Origin: Modestobacter sp. Leaf380
GTDB taxonomy: Bacteria > Actinomycetota > Actinomycetes > Mycobacteriales > Geodermatophilaceae
DNA length: 64,000 bases
Direction: 5' to 3'
Assembly: GCF_001424485.1 (NCBI RefSeq)
Contig: NZ_LMQC01000001.1
Location: 67,755-131,754, forward strand
The position numbers were made by a program, and so were the translations under genes. A model generated the notes under the pieces. The model saw nothing but the letters and a program-made list of their open reading frames with translations, did not search any database and was not told where the DNA came from. Shown here piece after piece: positions 24,541 to 34,342 of this stretch; position 1 is the stretch's first letter; each line of letters starts with the position of its first letter.

Positions 24541-25185
24541 TCAGCCGCGGGGCAGCAGCTCCAGCTGGGCCAGCACGACCGTCTGCACCCGGGCGGAGGC
24601 GTCGGTCAGGTCCGGGGCCACCACGGCCACCGAGACCGTGAACGGCCCGTGCGCGCACCAGACGAACGCCGACGGGCCGTCGAGCCCGGTCTCCTCCGGC
24701 GGGTCCTGGACCGCCAGCTGCGAGCAGCCCTCGGGCAGCCCGTCGGGGTCCCGGTCGGGGCTGCCGCCGTAGTAGGAGGCGTCGTTGCGCCGCAGGTCCG
24801 CGGCGTAGGCGGCGGCACCGGGCACCCCGTCGAACTGGTCGACGAAGACGGTGGTGAGGCCGCCCGCGGGGCGCCAGAAGCGCTCCCAGCCCCAGCGGTA
24901 GCCGTAGTCGGCGAGCACCTCGGCGTCACGGTCGGGGTCCTCGGAGTAGGCGGCGACGTCCTCGACGGTCTTGGCGCCGGCCGGCGGGTCCAGCTCGGCG
25001 TCGGGCACCGGGACCGTGCTGCCGGGCACCTCGGTGAGCACCAGCGCGCCCAGGCCGTCGACGTCCGAGGGCAGCCCGGCGGCCGCGGACGTGCCGGCGG
25101 CCGCGGTCGGCACCCCGTCCACCGGGGTGGCGCACGCGGTCAGCGCGGCGCACCCCGCTGCGGCGGCCAGCAGCCGGGCCCTCAC
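24541..25185 (-). CDS. Predicted lipoprotein
   Basis: A 214-residue lipoprotein: a signal peptide RARLLAAAAGCAALTAC (lipobox LTAC, Cys about residue 18), then a Thr/Ala/Ser-rich spacer and a globular domain (PPAGAKTVEDVAAYSED, YGYRWGWERFWRPAGG) with two paired Cys regions (PEGCSQLAV, AFVWCAHGPF). The family is unrecognised and the role unknown; anchoring to the outer face of the membrane is inferred from the lipobox. The GTG overlaps the ddl stop (GTGA), so it is the second gene of a ddl operon. Confidence 0.82.
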   Translation of the reverse strand: MRARLLAAAAGCAALTACATPVDGVPTAAAGTSAAAGLPSDVDGLGALVLTEVPGSTVPVPDAELDPPAGAKTVEDVAAYSEDPDRDAEVLADYGYRWGWERFWRPAGGLTTVFVDQFDGVPGAAAYAADLRRNDASYYGGSPDRDPDGLPEGCSQLAVQDPPEETGLDGPSAFVWCAHGPFTVSVAVVAPDLTDASARVQTVVLAQLELLPRG

Positions 25186-26288
25186 CCCGCGAGGGCGCTG
25201 GCCACGAGCCGGTCGACCAGCTCGCGGTGGTCGACGCCGGCGGCGGCCCACATCCGCGGGAACATCGAGATGGGGGTGAACCCCGGCATCGTGTTCACCT
25301 CGTTGACCACGAGCACGTCGGCGCCGGTGTCCGGGTCGGTGCCCAGGAAGAAGTCCACCCGGGCCAGGCCGCGGCAGTCCATCGCCAGGTACGCCCGGCG
25401 CGACACGTCCTGCACGGCGGCGGTCTGCTCCGGGGTGAGCTGCGCGGGCACGTCGAAGTCGACGGCGTCGTCGAGGTACTTGGCGTCGAAGTCGTACCAG
25501 TCGACGCCCGGCTTGAGCCGGATCTCCGCAGGCAGGCTGGTGTGCGGCAGCCCACCGCCGGGCGCGGCCAGCACGCCGCACTCGACCTCGCGGCCGGGCA
25601 CCGAGGCCTCGACCACGATCTTGGTGTCCACGGCGGCCGCGGTGGCGACGGCGGCGGCGAAGTCGGCCCAGTCGGCGACCTTGGTGATGCCGATGCTGGA
25701 CCCGGCCCGGGAGGGCTTGACGAAGACCGGCAGCCCGAGCCGCTCGCGCTGGGCGGGGCTCAGCGCCGCGGGGTCGGTGGTGAGCGCCCCGTGACCGTCG
25801 CGCAGCACCACGTGGTCGCCCTGGGCGATCCCGGCCGCACTGAGCAGCTTCTTGGTGAACTCCTTGTCCATCGACGCCGCGGAGGCGAAGACGCCGGAGC
25901 CCACGTAGGGCAGCCCGCTCATCTCCAGCAGGCCCTGGATCGTGCCGTCCTCGCCGTAGGCGCCGTGCAGGACCGGGAAGACGACGTCCACGGGCACCAG
26001 CGGCGCCTGCCCACCCAGCTCGACCAGACCCCGGCCGGAGGGGTCCCCGACCAGGGTGACCGGCCGGCCGCCGGTCACCTCGGGGAGCCGGCCGTCGACG
26101 ATGGCCAGCGGACCGCCGTCGTGCAGCACCCAGCCGCCGTCCCGGGTGATGCCCACGGCCACCACCTCGTAGCGGTCGGGGTCCAGCGCGGACATCACGC
26201 TGCCGGCCGACACGCAGGAGATCGAGTGCTCCGCGCTCCGCCCGCCGAAGACGACGGCGACCCTGGTCTTGCGTGGCTCCTCGGTCAT
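25182..26288 (-). CDS. ddl: D-alanine--D-alanine ligase
   Basis: An ATP-grasp ligase (368 residues) making D-Ala-D-Ala for peptidoglycan. Landmarks: VAVVFGGRSAEHSISCVSAG (N-terminus), VFPVLHGAYGEDGTIQGLLE, LPYVGSGVFASAASMDKEFTK, VFVKPSRAGSSIGI (ATP loop), EVECGVL and the Mg site VVNEVNTMPGFTP. ATG 26288 is preceded by TAGGGT and an 8-base spacer (leaderless prediction), with no Shine-Dalgarno. It lies 26 bases after the PLP lyase stop, so it may be transcribed both from its own promoter and from the plsC operon. Confidence 0.97.
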   Translation of the reverse strand: MTEEPRKTRVAVVFGGRSAEHSISCVSAGSVMSALDPDRYEVVAVGITRDGGWVLHDGGPLAIVDGRLPEVTGGRPVTLVGDPSGRGLVELGGQAPLVPVDVVFPVLHGAYGEDGTIQGLLEMSGLPYVGSGVFASAASMDKEFTKKLLSAAGIAQGDHVVLRDGHGALTTDPAALSPAQRERLGLPVFVKPSRAGSSIGITKVADWADFAAAVATAAAVDTKIVVEASVPGREVECGVLAAPGGGLPHTSLPAEIRLKPGVDWYDFDAKYLDDAVDFDVPAQLTPEQTAAVQDVSRRAYLAMDCRGLARVDFFLGTDPDTGADVLVVNEVNTMPGFTPISMFPRMWAAAGVDHRELVDRLVASALAG

Positions 26289-26296
26289 CGGGACGG

Positions 26297-26302
26297 ACCC
26301 TA
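26297..26302 (-). promoter_or_regulatory. -10 element, predicted leaderless transcript (ddl)
   Basis: Minus strand TAGGGT, 8 bases, then the ddl ATG. The spacing equals that of leuB, serA and galT. Confidence 0.45.
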
Positions 26303-26314
26303 CTGGTGCCTGCG

Positions 26315-27451
26315 TCACCCGATCGCGTCCAACGCGGCGGCCAGGTCCGCGACCAGGTCGTCGGTGTCCTCGATGCCGCAGGAGAAGCGCACGAACCCCT
26401 CCGACACGGCGTCCCCACCCCACTGCGCGCGACGGTCCACGGTGGAGTGCACGCCGCCGAAGCTGGTGGCCGCCAGCCACAGCGAGCTGGCCCGCACCAG
26501 GGCGTGCACGGCCGCCTCGTCGGCGAGGGTGGCCGACACGATGCCGTTCATCCGGGTCATCTGCCGCTGCGCGAGGGCGTAGGACGGGTCCTCGGGGCGG
26601 CCGGGCCAGCGCACCCCGGTCGCGGCCGGGTGCGCGGCGAGCAGCTCGGCGACGGCGGCCGCGGTGGTCGCCTGCCGGGTCAGGCGCAGGTCCAGGGTGC
26701 CCATCGAACGGTGCGCCAGCCACGCCTCGAAGGCACCGGGCCCGTTGCCGGTGTGGTCCCGCCAGGCCCGCAGCCGGGTGTGCAGCTCGCGGCCGCGCTC
26801 GGTGGGGGCGCTGGACACGTGGCCCATCAGCAGGTCGCTGTGCCCGGTGAGCGCCTTGGTGTCCGACCCGACGGTGAGGTCCGCGCCCAGCGCCAGCGGC
26901 TGCTGGCCCAGCGGGGTGGCCGTGGTGTTGTCCACCGCCAGCACCGCCCCGGCGGCCTGCGTCGCACGGGCCACCGCGGCGATGTCGCAGACGTCCAGCT
27001 CGGGGTTGCTGGGGGTCTCCAGCAGCACGAAGGCCGCGCCCTCCAGGTCGCCCCGGGCGGCGACGTCGGCGATCTCCAGGGTCGGCACCTGCTCGACCCG
27101 GACGTCGAAGCGGGCCAGCTCCTCGACGGCCAGTGCGCGGGTCGCGTAGTAGCCGTCGCTGGGGATGACCAGCCGGTCCCCGGCCCGCACGACGGCGAAC
27201 ACCGCGGCGCTGATGGCGGCCATGCCGGTGGCGAAGGACAGGCAGTCCCCGCCGTCCAGCTCGCCGACGGCGCGCTCGAACACCCGCAGGGTGGGGTGGC
27301 CCGGGCGGGCGTAGAAGTCGGTGGCCTTCGGGTCCTCGCCCAGGTGGTAGGGGGCCGCGAACACCGGGGAGGGACGCAACGGGGTGCCGGGGACGACCGG
27401 CTCGTCGCCGGCGCGCACCACCCGGGTGCCGTCGCCTGGGGTGGGACTCAC
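26315..27451 (-). CDS. PLP-dependent trans-sulfuration enzyme (cystathionine gamma-lyase type)
   Basis: A 378-residue Cys/Met-metabolism PLP enzyme, fold type I. The PLP lysine is in [16 protein letters not shown] (about residues 196-211), the cofactor-ring stacking Tyr is in [10 protein letters not shown], the substrate loop is LETPSNPEL and the Asp contacting the pyridine N is VDNTTATP. Closest in style to actinobacterial cystathionine gamma-lyase; gamma-synthase cannot be excluded. The GTG overlaps the gpsA stop (GTGA): operon plsC-gpsA-lyase. No other sulfur-metabolism gene is in the window. Confidence 0.85.
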   Translation of the reverse strand: MSPTPGDGTRVVRAGDEPVVPGTPLRPSPVFAAPYHLGEDPKATDFYARPGHPTLRVFERAVGELDGGDCLSFATGMAAISAAVFAVVRAGDRLVIPSDGYYATRALAVEELARFDVRVEQVPTLEIADVAARGDLEGAAFVLLETPSNPELDVCDIAAVARATQAAGAVLAVDNTTATPLGQQPLALGADLTVGSDTKALTGHSDLLMGHVSSAPTERGRELHTRLRAWRDHTGNGPGAFEAWLAHRSMGTLDLRLTRQATTAAAVAELLAAHPAATGVRWPGRPEDPSYALAQRQMTRMNGIVSATLADEAAVHALVRASSLWLAATSFGGVHSTVDRRAQWGGDAVSEGFVRFSCGIEDTDDLVADLAAALDAIG

Positions 27452-28443
27452 TCGCTCTTGGCCTCTCTGCTCATGATCTCGCGCACCATCTGCACCGGGG
27501 ACTCCCCCTCGTGGCAGACCCGCACGACCGCCTCGGTGATCGGCACGTCCACGCCGTGGGCCCGTGCCAGGTCCAGCACCGACCGGCAGGACTTCACGCC
27601 CTCGGCGGTCTGCCGGGTGGTGGCCACGACCTCGGCCACGCTCATCCCCTGCCCCAGCCGCTCCCCGAAGGTGCGGTTGCGCGACAGCGGCGAGGAGCAG
27701 GTGGCGACCAGGTCGCCCAGGCCGGCCAGGCCGGCGAAGGTCAGCGGGTCCGCACCCAGTGCCAGGCCCAGCCGGGAGGTCTCGGCCAGTCCGCGGGTGA
27801 TCAGCGAGGCACGGGTGTTGTCACCGAACCCCAGGCCCTCGGCGATGCCGGCGGCCAGCGCGATGACGTTCTTCACCGCCCCGCCCAGCTCGCAGCCCAC
27901 CAGGTCGGGGTTGGTGTAGGGCCGGAAGTAGCGGGTGTGGCAGGCGGCCTGCAGCCGCTCGGCGCGCCCGGTGTCGGTGCAGGCGATCACCGTGGCGGCC
28001 GGCTGCTCCTCGGCGATCTCCCGGGCCAGGTTCGGCCCGGACAGCACCGCGACCCGGTCGGGGGTCGCCCCGGTGACCTCGCAGACCACCTCGCTCATCC
28101 GCCGGGTGCTGCCCAGCTCGATGCCCTTCATCAGCGACAGCAGCGTGGCGTCGGGCGGCAGCAGCGGCGTCCAGGCGGTGAGGTTCTCCCGCAGCGTCTG
28201 CGACGGGATGCTCAGCACGACGACGTCGGCCCCCTGCAGCGCCTCGGCCGGGTCGGCGGTGGCCCGCACCCGGTCGGGCAGCCGGACGCCGGGGAGGTAG
28301 TCGGCGTTCTCCCGGTCGGCGGTGATCGCCGCGGCGAGCTCGGGACGGCGGGCGTACAGCGTCACGTCGGACCCGGCGTCGGCGAGCACCTTGGCGAAGG
28401 TGGTGCCCCAGCTGCCCGCGCTCAGCACGGCGGCGCGGGTCAC
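27448..28443 (-). CDS. gpsA: Glycerol-3-phosphate dehydrogenase [NAD(P)+]
   Basis: Reduces dihydroxyacetone phosphate to sn-glycerol-3-phosphate, the phospholipid backbone; 331 residues. A degenerate dinucleotide motif [19 protein letters not shown] opens it (family form GxGxWGTA), with [38 protein letters not shown] (active-site Lys) and [19 protein letters not shown]. The GTG overlaps the plsC stop. Coupling with an acyltransferase gene supplies substrate and next enzyme from one mRNA. Confidence 0.96.
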   Translation of the reverse strand: MTRAAVLSAGSWGTTFAKVLADAGSDVTLYARRPELAAAITADRENADYLPGVRLPDRVRATADPAEALQGADVVVLSIPSQTLRENLTAWTPLLPPDATLLSLMKGIELGSTRRMSEVVCEVTGATPDRVAVLSGPNLAREIAEEQPAATVIACTDTGRAERLQAACHTRYFRPYTNPDLVGCELGGAVKNVIALAAGIAEGLGFGDNTRASLITRGLAETSRLGLALGADPLTFAGLAGLGDLVATCSSPLSRNRTFGERLGQGMSVAEVVATTRQTAEGVKSCRSVLDLARAHGVDVPITEAVVRVCHEGESPVQMVREIMSREAKSE

Positions 28444-29249
28444 GCGACACCGGCCGCGCCGGGCAGGTCGCCCGGGGTGCGACGGGCGGGCCGCGGGTGC
28501 ACCGCGACGGGCGGGGTCTCCCCGCGGATCTCGCCCAGCTGGTCCCGGACCCGGCCCATCAACCGGTCGGTGGTCTCGCGCAGCAGCTCGGTGGTGACCG
28601 GGCGGCCCTCCTGGACCCGGGCCCGGAGGTCCGCCAGGTCCACGGGCTCCCCGACCAGGTACTCGGCCCGGGTCCGCAGCCGCGGGTGGAACTGCTTGGC
28701 GTGGTAGTCGTGCACCCGCTGCGGCCCCCACTGGGCCAGCGGCACGACGACGGCGTCGGTGGCCAGCGCCAGCCGGGCCACCCCCGTGCGGGGCTGCATG
28801 GGCCACCAGTCGGGGTCGCGGGTGACCGAGCCCTCGGGGTAGATGACCACGACCTCCCCGGCTGCCAGCGCGCGCTCGGCGGCGCCCATCGAGGACTGGG
28901 CGGCGACGGTCCCGCGGTGGACCGGGATCTGGCCGGCGGCCCGCAGGATGGTGCCGGCCAGGCCGGTGAAGACCGAGTCCTTGGCCAGGAACCGCGGCAC
29001 CCGGCCGGCGTCGTAGACCAGCATGGCGCAGGCCAGCGGGTCCAGCACCGAGACGTGGTTGGCCACCAGCAGCACCCCGCCCCGGGCCGGGATGCGGTCG
29101 GCGTGCCGCAGCCGGAGGTCGTAGACCAGCGCGGAGACCGGCCAGACCACGGCCAGTGACATCCGCAGGGCCCAGTTCAGCCGGGGGCGGGGGCGCCACC
29201 GCCGTCGGGGCCACTGCTCCCCGGGGCTGCGGACGACGTCGGGACTCAC
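28440..29249 (-). CDS. plsC: 1-acyl-glycerol-3-phosphate acyltransferase (PlsC-like)
   Basis: A 269-residue membrane acyltransferase. One N-terminal hydrophobic helix ([20 protein letters not shown], about residues 27-46) precedes block [10 protein letters not shown] (HX4D), block II ([11 protein letters not shown]), block [12 protein letters not shown] and block IV (VVPLAQWGP). It transfers acyl groups to lysophosphatidic acid or a related acceptor. The GTG at 29249 is chosen over upstream readings of Arg-rich junk; a CACACT box 6 bases before it suggests a leaderless start. First gene of plsC-gpsA-lyase, divergent from cofC. Confidence 0.9.
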   Translation of the reverse strand: MSPDVVRSPGEQWPRRRWRPRPRLNWALRMSLAVVWPVSALVYDLRLRHADRIPARGGVLLVANHVSVLDPLACAMLVYDAGRVPRFLAKDSVFTGLAGTILRAAGQIPVHRGTVAAQSSMGAAERALAAGEVVVIYPEGSVTRDPDWWPMQPRTGVARLALATDAVVVPLAQWGPQRVHDYHAKQFHPRLRTRAEYLVGEPVDLADLRARVQEGRPVTTELLRETTDRLMGRVRDQLGEIRGETPPVAVHPRPARRTPGDLPGAAGVA

Positions 29250-29353
29250 CCGTCCAGTGTGGACCGCCACCCCCGGGGTCCCGCGGACCGGCCCGTCCCC
29301 CGCTGCGCGACGGGGACGCCACGACCCGACGCCGGCCCTCGGGCTGTGGCAGC

Positions 29354-29986
29354 GTGCGGGTCGTGCAGGGGTGGTCCGTCGTCGTCCCGGCGAAGCGCCT
29401 GGCACTGGCGAAGACCCGGTTGGGCCCGGTCGGGGACCGGCGGGCCGACCACGAGGACCTGGTGCTGGCCCTGCTCGGGGACACCCTGGAGGCCGCTCTG
29501 GCCAGCCCCGCCGTGGGGGTGCTGTGGGTGGTCACCGACGAGCCCCGGGCCGCCGGGCTGGCCCGGGCGCTGGGCGCCCGGGTGGTCCCCGACGCACCCG
29601 CTGCCGGGCTGAACGCAGCCCTGGCGCACGGCGCGGCCGTGGCCGGGGGCGCACCGGTGGCGGCCCTGCACTCCGACCTGCCCGCGCTGCGCCCGGCCGA
29701 GTTGACCGGTGCCCTGCTGGCGGCAGCCGGACACGAGCGCTCCTCGGTGACCGACGCGGAGGGCACCGGCACCACCCTGCTGGCCGTCACCCGCGGGGAG
29801 CTGCGCCCGGCGTTCGGCGCCGGCTCCGCCACCGCCCACGCCGCGGGCGGGGCGGTGCCGCTGGCCGGGGACTGGCCGGGGCTGCGCCGCGACGTCGACA
29901 CCGTGGCCCACCTGGCGGTCGCCCGGGCGCTGGGCACGGGGCCCCGGACGGCGGTCGCGCGGGCCGGACCCGACGCCTGCGCGTGA
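29354..29986 (+). CDS. cofC: 2-phospho-L-lactate/PEP guanylyltransferase (CofC/FbiD)
   Basis: The nucleotidyltransferase that activates phospholactate or phosphoenolpyruvate with GTP in coenzyme F420 synthesis; 210 residues. The GTP-binding start [15 protein letters not shown] (about residues 8-22), the metal site [11 protein letters not shown], and GTGTTLLAV then [14 protein letters not shown] match the family. The start could be GTG 29354 or GTG 29363. No other F420 gene is present, but the position beside gpsA and ppk is the conserved one (Rv2983 in M. tuberculosis, by memory). Confidence 0.92.
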   Translation: MRVVQGWSVVVPAKRLALAKTRLGPVGDRRADHEDLVLALLGDTLEAALASPAVGVLWVVTDEPRAAGLARALGARVVPDAPAAGLNAALAHGAAVAGGAPVAALHSDLPALRPAELTGALLAAAGHERSSVTDAEGTGTTLLAVTRGELRPAFGAGSATAHAAGGAVPLAGDWPGLRRDVDTVAHLAVARALGTGPRTAVARAGPDACA

Positions 29987-30023
29987 TCATCTGCTGTTCA
30001 CCCGCGTGCGGCACGATGGGCGG

Positions 30024-32084
30024 GTGAGCGAACCGACCACCGAGCCCCTGCACGACGCCGACCGCTTCCTCAACCGCGAGCTGTCCTGGCTGGACTTCAA
30101 CGCCCGGGTGCTGGAGCTGGCCGAGGACGAGCACGCACCGCTGCTCGAGCGGGTCAAGTTCCTGTCGATCTTCGCCAGCAACCTCGACGAGTTCTACATG
30201 GTGCGGATCGCCGGGCTCAAGCGCCGGCAGAACACCGGCCTCACGGTCCGCTCCCCCGACGGGCTGACCATCCGGGAGCAGCTGGCCCGGATCACCGCGC
30301 GCACGCAGGAGCTCGTCGCCCGGCACGCACAGGTGTTCGTGGCCGACGTCGTGCCGCGGCTGGAGCAGCACGGCATCCGGATCGTGCACTGGGGCGAGGT
30401 CGCCGACGGCGAGGCCATGCGGCTGCGCGAGTACTTCCGCGACCAGGTGTTCCCGGTGCTCACCCCGCTGGCCGTGGACCCCGCGCACCCCTTCCCCTAC
30501 ATCTCCGGACTCTCGCTCAACCTGGCCGTGTCGGTGCGCGACCCCGAGACCGGCCGGCCCCGGTTCGCCCGGGTCAAGGTGCCCGACAACGTCCCGCGCT
30601 TCGTGCCGGTGCTGACCCAGGACGACCAGTCGGTGTTCCTCCCGCTGGAGGACCTGATCTCGGCGCACCTCAACCAGCTCTTCCCCGGCCTGGAGGTCAT
30701 CGACCACCACCTGTTCCGGGTCACCCGCAACGCCGACGTCGAGGTGGAGGAGGACCGCGACGAGGACCTGCTGCAGGCCCTGGAGCGCGAGCTGGCCCGG
30801 CGCCGGTTCGGGCCCGCCGTCCGGCTCGAGGTCACCGACACGATGGACCCGGAGATCCTCGACGTCCTGCTGCACGAGCTGGAGGTCTCCCCCTCCGACG
30901 TGCTGCACGTGCCCGGACTGCTGGACCTGGCGGCGCTGATGGCGCTGTACGGCCTGGACCGGCCCGAGCTCAAGGACGACCCGTTCGTCCCGGCCACCCA
31001 CCCGCGGCTGAGCGAGGGCGAGACGCCCAAGAGCGTCTTCGCCACCCTGCGCGAGGGCGACGTGCTGCTGCACCACCCCTACGACTCCTTCGCCACGAGC
31101 GTGCAGCGCTTCATCGAGCAGGCTGCCGCCGACCCGCTGGTGCTGGCCATCAAGCAGACGCTCTACCGCACCTCCGGTGACAGCCCGATCGTGCAGGCGC
31201 TGATCGAGGCCGCGACAGCTGGCAAGCAGGTCGTCGTCCTGGTGGAGATCAAGGCCCGCTTCGACGAGGAGGCCAACATCAGCTGGGCCCGCTCGCTGGA
31301 GCGCGCCGGCTGCCACGTCGTCTACGGCCTGGTCGGGCTCAAGACGCACTGCAAGACGGCGCTGGTGGTGCGTCGGGAGAACGGCGTGCTGCGCCGCTAC
31401 TGCCACATCGGGACGGGCAACTACAACCCCAAGACCGCGCGGATCTACGAGGACCTCGGCATCCTCACCGCCGACCCCCGGGTGGGCGCGGACCTCACCG
31501 ACCTGTTCAACACCCTCACCGGCTACTCCCGGCAGACCACCTACCGCTCGCTGCTGGTGGCCCCGCACGGCATCCGCGCCGGGCTGGTGGAGAAGATCCG
31601 CCGGGAGGCCCGGCACGCCCGTGAGGGCCGCGCCTCGGGCATCAGCATCAAGGTCAACTCCCTCGTCGACGAGGAGCTGATCGACGCCCTCTACGAGGCC
31701 TCGACCGCCGGCGTGCCGGTGCAGCTGTGGATCCGCGGCATCTGCTCGCTGCGCCCGGGGGTGCCCGGGATGAGCGAGAACATCCGGGTCCGTTCGATCG
31801 TGGGCCGCTTCCTGGAGCACTCCCGGGTCTGCCACTTCCTCAACGACGGGTCGCCGGAGTGGTGGCTGGGCAGCGCCGACCTGATGCACCGCAACCTGGA
31901 CCGCCGGGTGGAGGTGCTGCTGCGGATCTCCGACGAGGCCGCCCAGGCGCAGCTGCAGCGGACCTTCGACCGCGCGTGGGCCGACGACGTCCGCAGCTGG
32001 CAGCTGCAGGCCGACGGCAGCTGGACCACGACCGGCGGGCTGGACTACCAGGCGCTCGTCATGGCCGGTGAGCTCGCTGGCTGA
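30024..32084 (+). CDS. ppk: Polyphosphate kinase 1
   Basis: A reversible ATP:polyphosphate phosphotransferase, 686 residues from GTG 30024 (GTG 30006 is an alternative). N-domain [20 protein letters not shown], then [16 protein letters not shown] (tunnel), the head domain, and the two phospholipase-D-like C-terminal domains with the autophosphorylated His in [12 protein letters not shown] and the second in [29 protein letters not shown]-type nucleotide contacts are present as [22 protein letters not shown] 6 bases before the GTG hints at a leaderless start. Overlaps mutT1 by 17 bases. Confidence 0.97.
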   Translation: MSEPTTEPLHDADRFLNRELSWLDFNARVLELAEDEHAPLLERVKFLSIFASNLDEFYMVRIAGLKRRQNTGLTVRSPDGLTIREQLARITARTQELVARHAQVFVADVVPRLEQHGIRIVHWGEVADGEAMRLREYFRDQVFPVLTPLAVDPAHPFPYISGLSLNLAVSVRDPETGRPRFARVKVPDNVPRFVPVLTQDDQSVFLPLEDLISAHLNQLFPGLEVIDHHLFRVTRNADVEVEEDRDEDLLQALERELARRRFGPAVRLEVTDTMDPEILDVLLHELEVSPSDVLHVPGLLDLAALMALYGLDRPELKDDPFVPATHPRLSEGETPKSVFATLREGDVLLHHPYDSFATSVQRFIEQAAADPLVLAIKQTLYRTSGDSPIVQALIEAATAGKQVVVLVEIKARFDEEANISWARSLERAGCHVVYGLVGLKTHCKTALVVRRENGVLRRYCHIGTGNYNPKTARIYEDLGILTADPRVGADLTDLFNTLTGYSRQTTYRSLLVAPHGIRAGLVEKIRREARHAREGRASGISIKVNSLVDEELIDALYEASTAGVPVQLWIRGICSLRPGVPGMSENIRVRSIVGRFLEHSRVCHFLNDGSPEWWLGSADLMHRNLDRRVEVLLRISDEAAQAQLQRTFDRAWADDVRSWQLQADGSWTTTGGLDYQALVMAGELAG

Positions 32085-32997
32085 CCGGCTGCAGCCGGCC
32101 GCGGGCGGCGCGGTCTGGCGGCTGGGGGACGGCGGGACGCTGGAGACCGCCGTCGTCCACCGGCCCAAGTACGACGACTGGTCGCTGCCCAAGGGCAAGC
32201 TGGACGCCGGGGAGCACCCCCTGCAGGCCGCGGTCCGCGAGGTCGGCGAGGAGACCAGCCTGCAGGTCGTCGTCGGCCGGCGCAGCGTGCAGACCCGGTA
32301 CGCCCACCGGCACGGGCCCAAGCGGGTCGACTACTGGACGATGCAGCACGTCGCCGGGGACTTCGTGGTCAACGACGAGGTCGACGAGCTGCGCTGGCTG
32401 CCCGTGCCCGAGGCCTGCCGGCTGGTCACCCACGCCCACGACGCGGCGGTGCTGGAGGACCTGGCCCGCACCGACGTGCCCCGGACCCCGACGGTGCTGC
32501 TGGTGCGGCACGCCAGCGCCGGTGAACGGGAGGACTTCGACGGTCCCGACGACGCGCGGCCGCTGGACTCCCGCGGCCGCGCCCAGGCCCGGCGGCTGGC
32601 CACCGTGCTGCGCGCCTTCGCCCCCGACGAGGTGCTCGCCGCTCCCCCGGTGCGCTGCCGGCAGACCCTGACCCCGCTGGCGCAGGCGCTGGGCCTGCCG
32701 CTGGGCGAGGCGCCCGAGCTGGGCGAGGACGGCTTCGGCGCGGACCCGGCCGCCGGGGTGGCCACCGTGCAGCGCCTGCTGCAGCCCCGGGCGACCCCCG
32801 GGGTGACCGTGGTCTGCAGCCAGGGTGGGGCCATCCCGTCCGTGCTGATGGCCCTGGGCGTGCGTCACCCGGGCTCGGCGGGCGGGGTGTGGCCGCCCTC
32901 GGCCAAGGGCAGCGTGTGGGTGCTGGGCGGTCGCCCGGGCGCGCTTCTGGCCGACTACTACCGCGACTTCCCGGCCGACCCGGACGCTCCCGCCTGA
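32068..32997 (+). CDS. mutT1: MutT1-type Nudix / histidine-phosphatase fusion
   Basis: A 309-residue two-domain sanitising enzyme. The N-terminal Nudix domain (residues about 1-130) has the box [20 protein letters not shown] followed by TSL (Thr replaces the usual Gly). The C-terminal histidine phosphatase domain (about 145-300) has [10 protein letters not shown] (RH core) and a late QGGAIPSV. Mycobacterial MutT1, encoded next to ppk in the same way, hydrolyses 8-oxo-GTP/dGTP and diadenosine polyphosphates. The GTG start overlaps the ppk end, which links polyphosphate and nucleotide turnover. Confidence 0.93.
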   Translation: MSSLADRLQPAAGGAVWRLGDGGTLETAVVHRPKYDDWSLPKGKLDAGEHPLQAAVREVGEETSLQVVVGRRSVQTRYAHRHGPKRVDYWTMQHVAGDFVVNDEVDELRWLPVPEACRLVTHAHDAAVLEDLARTDVPRTPTVLLVRHASAGEREDFDGPDDARPLDSRGRAQARRLATVLRAFAPDEVLAAPPVRCRQTLTPLAQALGLPLGEAPELGEDGFGADPAAGVATVQRLLQPRATPGVTVVCSQGGAIPSVLMALGVRHPGSAGGVWPPSAKGSVWVLGGRPGALLADYYRDFPADPDAPA

Positions 32998-33016
32998 CGT
33001 CCCGGCGGGCCCGGGC

Positions 33017-33619
33017 TCAGCTGCGACGCCGCCGCAGGACCGCCCCGACGGCGACGCCGGCGGCCAGCAGCACGACCAGCACGGCGACGACGACACCGGC
33101 GCCGGCGCCCTCCTCGGTGGGCGAGGTGCCGGCGGCGTCGCTGGGCTCTGCCGCGGCGGGCGTGGAGGCCTCCTCGGTCGACTCCGGCGCAGCGGTCGTG
33201 GTGGGCGGCGTCGTCCCCGGCACGGCGGATGGCACGGGGAGCGGCACGGGGGGCGCCCAGTCGAAGGTGGTCGCGCCCTCCAGCCGGTGCCCGTCACCGG
33301 AGGTCACCGCCCAGTCGACCGTGTGCGTGCCGCCGGTGGTCAGCGTGACCGGCACGGTGACCACCGACCCGTCGACGGTGGCCTCGCCGCCCACCCCGAC
33401 GCCGTCCGGGCCGGTGACTGTCACCCCGGGCCCGCGGACGGCCGCGGAGAACGACAGCGTCACCGTGGTCGGTGCCTCGGTGACGACCGCGCCGTCGGCG
33501 GGCAGGGTGCCCGAGAGCCCGGTGTGCGCCGACGCGGGGCCGGCGGTGAGCAGCACCGCGGTCAGGGTCAGCAGGGCGAGGGTGGCGGTCCGGGTCCAGG
33601 GCAGCACGGGGGTCCTCAC
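33017..33619 (-). CDS. CopC-domain copper resistance protein, membrane anchored
   Basis: A 200-residue secreted protein. A signal peptide ends ...LTAGPASA, so the mature N-terminus begins HTGLSGTLPADGAVV, the N-terminal His that CopC proteins use to bind Cu(II). The second metal-site region SGDGHRLEG is present. A Pro/Thr/Glu-rich linker (about residues 125-170) leads to a C-terminal transmembrane helix and an RRRRS anchor. No CopD or regulator is adjacent. The GTG at 33619 lacks a clear Shine-Dalgarno. It occupies the slot where hupB lies in many relatives. Confidence 0.88.
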   Translation of the reverse strand: MRTPVLPWTRTATLALLTLTAVLLTAGPASAHTGLSGTLPADGAVVTEAPTTVTLSFSAAVRGPGVTVTGPDGVGVGGEATVDGSVVTVPVTLTTGGTHTVDWAVTSGDGHRLEGATTFDWAPPVPLPVPSAVPGTTPPTTTAAPESTEEASTPAAAEPSDAAGTSPTEEGAGAGVVVAVLVVLLAAGVAVGAVLRRRRS

Positions 33620-33677
33620 GGTCGGGGGTCGGTCACCGGTGCTGTCGTCCGCCGGCGGCCGTGGGTTCCCGGGTGTG

Positions 33678-33717
33678 ACGACGGCCGCCGTCCCCGGGTG
33701 GGGACGGCGGCCGTCGT
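33678..33717 (-). terminator. leuCD terminator, perfect 18-bp stem
   Basis: Arms 33678-33695 and 33700-33717 are exact complements around a GGGT loop, with no T tract. It lies 26 bases beyond the leuD stop on the minus strand. Confidence 0.75.
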
Positions 33718-33718
33718 G

Positions 33719-33751
33719 GGTCAGAGGTCGGTCAGAGGTCGGTCAGAGGAC
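33719..33751. repeat. Triple 11-bp tandem repeat across the leuD stop codon
   Basis: GGTCAGAGGTC occurs at 33719-33729 and 33730-33740, and with one change (AC for TC at the end) at 33741-33751. The last copy contains the leuD stop codon, so two extra copies of the gene's terminal bases follow the end of the gene. Confidence 0.75.
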
Positions 33752-34342
33752 GGGCAGCGTGCGGGGCAGCCAGGCCGGGCGGGCCGCCTCGAACGCGGTG
33801 ACGTCCTCGAGGTGCCTCTCGGTGAGCCCGACGTCGTCCAGGCCCTCCAGCAGCCGCCAGCGGGTGTAGTCGTCGATCTCGAAGGGCACGGCGGCGTCGG
33901 CCCAGCGGACCTGCTTGGCGACCAGGTCCACGGTCACCGGCAGCGCCGGGTCGGCCTCGCACGCGTCCTGCAGCGCCTCGACGTCGGCGGCGGGCAGCTG
34001 CACGGTGAGCAGCCCGGACTTGGTCGAGTTGTTGCGGAAGATGTCGGCGAACCGGGCGCTGACGACCACCCGGAACCCGCCGTCCAGCAGCGCCCAGTTG
34101 GCGTGCTCGCGGGAGGAGCCGGTGCCGAAGTCGGGGCCGGCGACCAGGATCGAGGCGCCGGCGTACTCGGGCTTGTTGAGCACGAAGTCGGGCTCGTTGG
34201 TGCGCCACGCGACGAACAGCCCGTCCTCGAACCCGGTGCGGGTGATCCGCTTGAGGTACTCGGCCGGGATGATCTGGTCGGTGTCGACGTTGGTGCGCCG
34301 CAGCGGGGCCGCGGTGCCGGTGTGCGTGGTGAAGGCGTCCAT
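33743..34342 (-). CDS. leuD: 3-isopropylmalate dehydratase small subunit
   Basis: The swivelling domain of isopropylmalate isomerase (199 residues), also used for citramalate isomerisation. Characteristic segments: [16 protein letters not shown] (about residues 18-33), [20 protein letters not shown] and [17 protein letters not shown]. The ATG overlaps the leuC stop (TGATG), so subunits are made in step. The operon ends in a long hairpin after three short tandem repeats at the stop codon. Confidence 0.97.
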   Translation of the reverse strand: MDAFTTHTGTAAPLRRTNVDTDQIIPAEYLKRITRTGFEDGLFVAWRTNEPDFVLNKPEYAGASILVAGPDFGTGSSREHANWALLDGGFRVVVSARFADIFRNNSTKSGLLTVQLPAADVEALQDACEADPALPVTVDLVAKQVRWADAAVPFEIDDYTRWRLLEGLDDVGLTERHLEDVTAFEAARPAWLPRTLPVL

